Assembly (NCBI GenBank): GCA_027483745.1
Contig: JAIXTZ010000003.1
Span: 1 to 19,800, forward strand
Direction: 5' to 3'
Source: Lysobacteraceae bacterium
GTDB lineage: Bacteria; Pseudomonadota; Gammaproteobacteria; Xanthomonadales; Xanthomonadaceae
DNA length: 19,800 bases
Shown: positions 15,891 to 19,800 of the stretch, in pieces
Layout: every line of letters begins with the position of its first letter
How positions within the stretch are numbered: the first letter of the stretch is position 1
Program-made: the position numbers and the translations under genes
The notes under the pieces: generated by a model
Databases searched by the model: none
Told to the model about the DNA's origin: nothing
Seen by the model: only the letters and a program-made list of their open reading frames with translations

Positions 15891-16280
15891 TCACGAAATC
15901 TTGAGGTTGCGAGCGCCGCGGACGACGATCTCTGGGCGACCGTTGGCGGTGCGGATGTCACCGGTCACGCAGACGGTGCGGCCGGCGAGGGTCTCCGGCG
16001 CAGTGCTGAACTGGCCGCGGTCACGGCCCCAGATGCGGGCCGAGAACTTGTGGCCGGGGAAGTTGCCGCCCATGAAAAGGTAGGTGGGCTGGCCTTCGGC
16101 GTTCTCGGCGAAGCGGGCACCGTCGACCAGGCCGCACACCGTGCCCTGCTTGCCGATGAACTGGCTCGCCTGCACGGCCGGGATCTCGCCGCGGATGCGG
16201 TCGCCACCGGCCTGGGCGATGGCCAAGGAGGCGGTGGCGAGGCTGGCGAGGGCGACGGTGCAAAGCAGGACGGTGCGCAT
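15891..16280 (-). CDS. Secreted small OB-fold-like protein, copy 2
   Basis: 129 residues starting at the ATG at 16280, which follows GAAAGGAAACCGTC, a good ribosome site. The signal peptide is MRTVLLCTVALASLATASLA with probable cleavage near IAQA. The mature domain aligns without gaps to copy 1 over 107 residues; I count 86 identities. Differences cluster in one loop (RGQFSTAPETLAGR against [14 protein letters not shown]), while the core strands and both Cys are unchanged. It is the first gene of the leftward cluster and is divergent from the lipase gene across 155 bp. It is exported and probably periplasmic. The function is unknown. Confidence 0.82.
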   Translation of the reverse strand: MRTVLLCTVALASLATASLAIAQAGGDRIRGEIPAVQASQFIGKQGTVCGLVDGARFAENAEGQPTYLFMGGNFPGHKFSARIWGRDRGQFSTAPETLAGRTVCVTGDIRTANGRPEIVVRGARNLKIS

Positions 16281-16369
16281 GACGGTTTCCTTTCGTTCGA
16301 TGGTGGCGACAACGCCGGGACGCGGATGCTGGGCCGACGCCACCCGCGCCCGCCAGCGCCGACGTCGCG

Positions 16370-16412
16370 TTCCGTGACGGGCTTGGCTCGGCCGTTGTTC
16401 ATTCCGTGACGG
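16370..16412. repeat. 11-bp direct repeat TTCCGTGACGG in a divergent promoter region
   Basis: Exact copies at 16370-16380 and 16402-16412, 32 bp apart centre to centre, about three helical turns. They lie between the starts of OB-fold copy 2 (minus) and the lipase (plus), where a shared regulator could bind. No clear sigma70 promoter pair could be assigned for the minus strand here. Confidence 0.6.
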
Positions 16413-16423
16413 AGTTCGACGCT

Positions 16424-16429
16424 TATGCT
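16424..16429 (+). promoter_or_regulatory. -10-like hexamer directly before the lipase start
   Basis: TATGCT ends 6 nt before the ATG at 16436, so transcription would start at or next to the A of the ATG. No good -35 is visible at 16-18 bp spacing. The Shine-Dalgarno sequence is also poor, which fits a leaderless mRNA. Confidence 0.35.
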
Positions 16430-16435
16430 GCGCCG

Positions 16436-17782
16436 ATGACGGCCTGCCCCCCCTTCATCCTTCGCACGATCCTGATGCTGCTCGCCCTGCTGCTTGCCGG
16501 CTGCGCGAGCCGCCAGGGCCCGGATCTCGAGGCGCTGTACGCGCGGGCCGCCAGCAGCCCGACCCAGCCCCCGGTCATCGTCATCCCGGGCTTGATGGGC
16601 TCGCGGCTGATCGACCGGCGGACCGGCGAGGAGCGCTGGCCGGGCTCGCTGTCGACCATGGCCTTCAGCGACTACGCGCGGCTCGCCCGCATCGGCCCGG
16701 CCTGGGAGGCGGACGACGGCATCGTCGCCGGCCCGCTGATCCGCGAGTTCGGGCGCTACGACATCTACGGCCAGCTGCTCGGGACGCTCGAAGGCGCCGG
16801 CCGCTTCGCACCGGGCGAACCGGGGCAGCCGCCCACCAATGGCGGGCGACGGCGCTACTACACGCTGGCCTACGACTGGCGACAACCGAACATCGTCGCC
16901 GTGCGCCAGCTGCATGCGCTGATCGACCAGATCCGCCGCGATTTCGACGACCCCGACCTGCGCGTGGACATCATCGCCCACAGCAACGGCGGGCTGATCG
17001 CCAATTACTACCTCCGCTATGGCCCGGAGGACGTGCTGGAGTCTCCCGACCCGACGCCTTGGGCGGAGGGCGGGAAGCGCGTTCGCCGTGTGGCCATGCT
17101 GGGCACGCCAAACCTCGGCTCGGTGGCCAGCCTGCGGCGGCTGCAGCAGGGCTTCCGCTTCGGGCTGCGCACGGTGCCGATCGAAGCGCTGGCCAGCTTC
17201 TCGACCGTCTTCGAAACCCTGCCCCATCCGCACACCCAGGTGGTCCACGACCGCCAGGGCCGACCGCTGCCGCTCGACCTCTACGACCCGGCCATCTGGC
17301 GCGACAACCGCTGGTCGGTGTTCTCGCCGGAGGTGGGAGCCCGGGTGCAGGCGGCCTGGGGCGACGGCGCAGAGGGGCGGCTGGTGCTGTCGGTGCTGCA
17401 GGCCAACTTCGAGCGGAACCTGCGCCGCGCGCGCCACTTCAACGAGGCCTTGGCCCGTCCCTTCCCGAACCGGGGCCTGCGCATCGCGGCCTTCGGGGGC
17501 GACTGCGAGCGGACGCTCTCCGGCGCGGTGCTCGAAACCTTGGGCGACCGCGCCGTGCTGGCGTTCGAGCCCGGCGAGGTGAAGGCGCCCGTCGAAGGCG
17601 TCGACTACGAGGGCCTGATGCGGGCGGCCGGCGACGGGCTGGTGACGCGGGAGTCCCAGGACGCCGGCGCGCACGCCTTCGTGCCGCTGCGACAGACCTT
17701 CTTCCTCTGCGAGAACCATGGACGGCTGCTCGCGAACCAGTACTTCCAGAACAACCTGCTGAACTTCCTGCTGAGCCCCTAG
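16436..17782 (+). CDS. LCAT-family (lecithin:cholesterol acyltransferase-like) lipase/acyltransferase lipoprotein
   Basis: 448-residue alpha/beta hydrolase. The signal peptide ends in the lipobox LLAGC (19-23), so the mature protein should be lipidated at Cys23 and membrane anchored. PPVIVIPGLMGSRL (45-58) holds the first strand and oxyanion region. YDWRQ (146-150) is the LCAT-family lid signature. AHSNG (181-185) contains the nucleophile Ser183. AGDGLVT (398-404) gives Asp400 and CENHGRLL gives His428, completing a plausible triad. Family members hydrolyse or transfer acyl chains from glycerolipids, but the substrate is not readable here. I chose ATG 16436, since it begins the signal peptide directly; a GTG at 16406 in the same frame adds ten polar residues without a ribosome site. 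It lies 59 bp before ubiJ on the same strand. Confidence 0.85.
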   Translation: MTACPPFILRTILMLLALLLAGCASRQGPDLEALYARAASSPTQPPVIVIPGLMGSRLIDRRTGEERWPGSLSTMAFSDYARLARIGPAWEADDGIVAGPLIREFGRYDIYGQLLGTLEGAGRFAPGEPGQPPTNGGRRRYYTLAYDWRQPNIVAVRQLHALIDQIRRDFDDPDLRVDIIAHSNGGLIANYYLRYGPEDVLESPDPTPWAEGGKRVRRVAMLGTPNLGSVASLRRLQQGFRFGLRTVPIEALASFSTVFETLPHPHTQVVHDRQGRPLPLDLYDPAIWRDNRWSVFSPEVGARVQAAWGDGAEGRLVLSVLQANFERNLRRARHFNEALARPFPNRGLRIAAFGGDCERTLSGAVLETLGDRAVLAFEPGEVKAPVEGVDYEGLMRAAGDGLVTRESQDAGAHAFVPLRQTFFLCENHGRLLANQYFQNNLLNFLLSP

Positions 17783-17829
17783 CCACCGCGGCCCAAGGCA
17801 TCCGGCACGGGGCCGTGACGCCGCCCCGC

Positions 17830-17835
17830 TAGAAT
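17830..17835 (+). promoter_or_regulatory. -10-like hexamer directly before ubiJ
   Basis: TAGAAT (5 of 6 matches to TATAAT) ends exactly 6 nt before the ubiJ ATG at 17842. This is the same geometry as at the lipase gene. No clear -35 or Shine-Dalgarno sequence is seen, which suggests a leaderless ubiJ-ubiB transcript. Confidence 0.4.
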
Positions 17836-17841
17836 CGCGGC

Positions 17842-18480
17842 ATGACCTCGCCCCGCTCCCCCTTCGACGCGCTGAAGCCGCTCGCCGGCCGCCTGCTCGA
17901 AACCGCCCTCAACCGCGCCCTGGCGCTCGACCCGGAAACGCGCGCGGCGCTGGCTCCGCTGGACGGTCAACGCCTGCAACTGCACCTCGAATCCCCGCCG
18001 CTGGCGATGGAGCTGCGCGTCGACGGCGAGGCGCTGCGCGTCGGCCCGGCGCGGGGTGAGGAACCCGACCTGTCGGTGCGCGCCGGCATCGGCGCGCTGA
18101 TCGGCCAGCTGCCCTTCCTGAAATCCAGCGGCGCGACACCGGTCGGCAAGGTGCGCATCAGCGGCGATGCGGAGCTGGCGCGCCAGCTGCAGCGGCTGGC
18201 CGAAGGCTTCGACCCGGACTGGGAGCAGCCCTTCGCCGACGCGCTCGGCCCGGTGATCGGCCCGCAGATCGCCAAGGCCGTGCGTGCCGGATTGCGCGAG
18301 GCGCGGGTGCAGGGCGCCGCGTTCGCCAAGGCCGGTGCCGATTACCTCACCGAGGAATCGCGCGACCTCGTGCCGAAGGCTGAGCAGCAGGCCTTCTTCG
18401 ATGAGGTCGATGCCCTGCGCGACCGCGTCGAGCGCCTGGCCGCCCGCGTGGCCCGCCGCGCCACGGGCACGGCCGGATGA
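17842..18480 (+). CDS. ubiJ: Ubiquinone biosynthesis accessory factor UbiJ (SCP2 domain)
   Basis: 212 residues. Residues about 15-115 form an SCP2-type lipid-binding domain ([32 protein letters not shown]), and the C-terminal end (about 178-206) is a coiled coil ([20 protein letters not shown]). This layout and length are those of UbiJ, which with UbiK helps the cytosolic Ubi complex handle hydrophobic ubiquinone intermediates. The assignment is supported by its partner: the last bases overlap the ATG of ubiB (ATGA, 18477-18480), the usual ubiJ-ubiB order. The ubiE gene that precedes them in E. coli is not here; a lipase gene takes its place. Confidence 0.92.
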   Translation: MTSPRSPFDALKPLAGRLLETALNRALALDPETRAALAPLDGQRLQLHLESPPLAMELRVDGEALRVGPARGEEPDLSVRAGIGALIGQLPFLKSSGATPVGKVRISGDAELARQLQRLAEGFDPDWEQPFADALGPVIGPQIAKAVRAGLREARVQGAAFAKAGADYLTEESRDLVPKAEQQAFFDEVDALRDRVERLAARVARRATGTAG

Positions 18481-19800
18481 TCGCCGCCCCGCTGCGCGCC
18501 TCGCGCATCGTCCGGGTGCTGTTCAAGCACCGGCTCGACGCGCTGCTCGAAGGCACGCCCTTCGCCAAGCTGCGCTGGGTGCTGCGCCCGCTGGGCCGCG
18601 GCACCTCGGCGACGCCGCGCGGCGAACGCCTGCGCGCCGCGCTGGAGGAGCTGGGCCCGATCTTCGTGAAGTTCGGGCAGATCCTCAGCACCCGCCGCGA
18701 CCTGCTGCCGCCGGACGTGGCCGATGCGCTGGCCCTGCTGCGCGACCGCGTGCAGCCCTTCGACGGCGCCGAGGCGCGCCGCATCATCGAGGCCCAGCTG
18801 GGCCGCCCGATCGACGCGCTGTATGCCGAATTCGACGAGACGCCCCTGGCCTCGGCCTCGATCGCCCAGGTGCATGCCGCACGGCTGCGCAACGCCGACG
18901 GCAGCGCCGGCCGCGCCGTGGTGGTCAAGGTCGTCCGCCCCGGCATCGATCGCCAGATCGACGCCGACCTCGCGCTGCTGAAGGCGCTGGCGGACGTGGT
19001 GGCACGCACCCACCCGCGCGCCGAGAAGATCCGCCCGCGCGACGTGGTGGCCGAGATCGAAACCACGCTGCGCGGCGAGCTCGACCTGCAGCGCGAGGGC
19101 GCGAACGCCTCGGTGCTGCGCCGCTTCTGGATCGACAGCGACGACCTCTACGTCCCCGAGGTGTTCTGGACGCATTCGCACGAGCGCGTGCTGACGCTGG
19201 AGCGCGTGACGGGCATCCCGTCCGACGACATCGCCGCCCTCGAAGCGGCCGGCATTTCGCGCGCGAAACTCGCGGCGAAGGGCGTGCGGGTGTTCTACAC
19301 GCAGGTGTTCCGCGACAACTTCTTCCACGCCGACGCGCACGCCGGGAACATCTGGGTCGACGACGACCCGGCGCGCCGCGACAACCCGCGCTTCATCGCG
19401 CTGGACTTCGGGATCATGGGCCAGCTCTCGGCCAACGATCAGTACTACCTCGCCGAGAACTTCATGGCGATCTTCGTGCGCGACTACCGGCGCATCGCCG
19501 AGCTGCACGTCGAGGCCGGCTGGATGCCCGCGCACCTGCGCCTCGCCGACCTGGAGGCCGCCACGCGCGCGGTCTGCGAGCCCTACTTCACGCGCCCGCT
19601 GGCCGAGATCTCGCTTGGCGAAGTGCTGGTCAAGCTGTTCAAGACCGCGCAGCAGTACGAGCTCACCCTGCAGCCGCAGCTGATCCTGCTGCAGAAGACG
19701 CTGCTGAACATCGAAGGCGTGGCGCGTCATCTCGACCCGAAGCTCGACATCTGGGCCGTGGCCCAGCCGGTGCTCACCGAGATCCTGAAGAAGCGCTACA
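18477..19800 (+). CDS. ubiB: Ubiquinone biosynthesis regulatory protein kinase-like ATPase UbiB (partial, runs off right edge)
   Basis: The first 441 codons are present; E. coli UbiB has 546 residues, so roughly 100 C-terminal residues, including the expected membrane helices, are missing. The UbiB/ADCK signature is complete: [19 protein letters not shown] (62-80, KxGQ motif), [11 protein letters not shown] (125-135, Ala-rich loop), catalytic-type Lys151 in [18 protein letters not shown] (284-293) with Asn291, and ALDFGIMGQ with Asp310. These proteins are atypical ATPases that promote coenzyme Q biosynthesis or movement of Q intermediates at the membrane. The ATG overlaps the ubiJ stop, indicating translational coupling. 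Nothing in the visible part looks damaged. Confidence 0.96.
   Translation, partial: MIAAPLRASRIVRVLFKHRLDALLEGTPFAKLRWVLRPLGRGTSATPRGERLRAALEELGPIFVKFGQILSTRRDLLPPDVADALALLRDRVQPFDGAEARRIIEAQLGRPIDALYAEFDETPLASASIAQVHAARLRNADGSAGRAVVVKVVRPGIDRQIDADLALLKALADVVARTHPRAEKIRPRDVVAEIETTLRGELDLQREGANASVLRRFWIDSDDLYVPEVFWTHSHERVLTLERVTGIPSDDIAALEAAGISRAKLAAKGVRVFYTQVFRDNFFHADAHAGNIWVDDDPARRDNPRFIALDFGIMGQLSANDQYYLAENFMAIFVRDYRRIAELHVEAGWMPAHLRLADLEAATRAVCEPYFTRPLAEISLGEVLVKLFKTAQQYELTLQPQLILLQKTLLNIEGVARHLDPKLDIWAVAQPVLTEILKKRY

Noticed and set aside
15965..17719. 584-codon minus-strand frame spanning OB-fold copy 2 and the lipase gene
   Set aside because: It overlaps two real genes, including copy 2 in another frame of the same strand, has no coherent domain and is a shadow.

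Overview
The window is dense, very GC-rich bacterial DNA, with G or C dominating third codon positions. A ubiJ-ubiB ubiquinone pair, an OprO/P-type outer-membrane porin, an outer-membrane-type lipoprotein and Tsr-like chemoreceptors point to a flagellated, respiring gammaproteobacterium. The overall flavour suggests the Xanthomonadales (Lysobacteraceae), but that is inference from gene types and style, not a search result.

Left part, + strand (1-3794): the tail of a protein built on a perfect 24-bp tandem repeat (EEPRFEPR octapeptides), then a large membrane hybrid histidine kinase (MASE-like multi-pass region, dCACHE-type sensor, HisKA, HATPase, REC, HPt). It overlaps by 4 bp a stand-alone CheY-like receiver. 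No output domain is present, so the relay signals to something outside the window. A strong intrinsic terminator facing left (3808-3845), preceded by a promoter-like element on the minus strand, closes the intergenic region and may define a small RNA.

Central part, - strand (4037-16280), read right to left: two tandem secreted OB-fold-like proteins about 80% identical to each other, chemoreceptor MCP4, a thioredoxin-like Cys-rich small membrane-anchored protein, chemoreceptor MCP3, an OprO/P-type porin, chemoreceptor MCP2 and chemoreceptor MCP1. All eight genes point the same way, with gaps of 0 to 227 bp. The four receptors share a Tsr-class cytoplasmic hairpin but have four different sensory fronts: a NIT-like bundle plus PAS (MCP1), a four-helix bundle plus a HAMP chain (MCP2), a six-helix membrane-embedded sensor plus a HAMP chain (MCP3), and a four-helix bundle plus PAS (MCP4). 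Only MCP4 has a long flexible tail ending in a CheR/CheB-docking pentapeptide (EWTEF). MCP2 carries an Ala where the signalling hairpin almost always has Glu. No cheA, cheW, cheR or cheB is in the window.

Right part, + strand (16436-19800): an LCAT-family lipase/acyltransferase lipoprotein, then ubiJ overlapping ubiB (ATGA), with ubiB running off the right edge. Both the lipase and ubiJ have a -10-like hexamer exactly 6 nt before the ATG, the geometry expected of leaderless mRNAs.

The most interesting unit is the eight-gene minus-strand block. It combines receptors, a porin, two secreted OB-fold proteins and a thiol-rich protein, and could be a single uncharacterised chemosensory locus. Its ligand cannot be read from the sequence.
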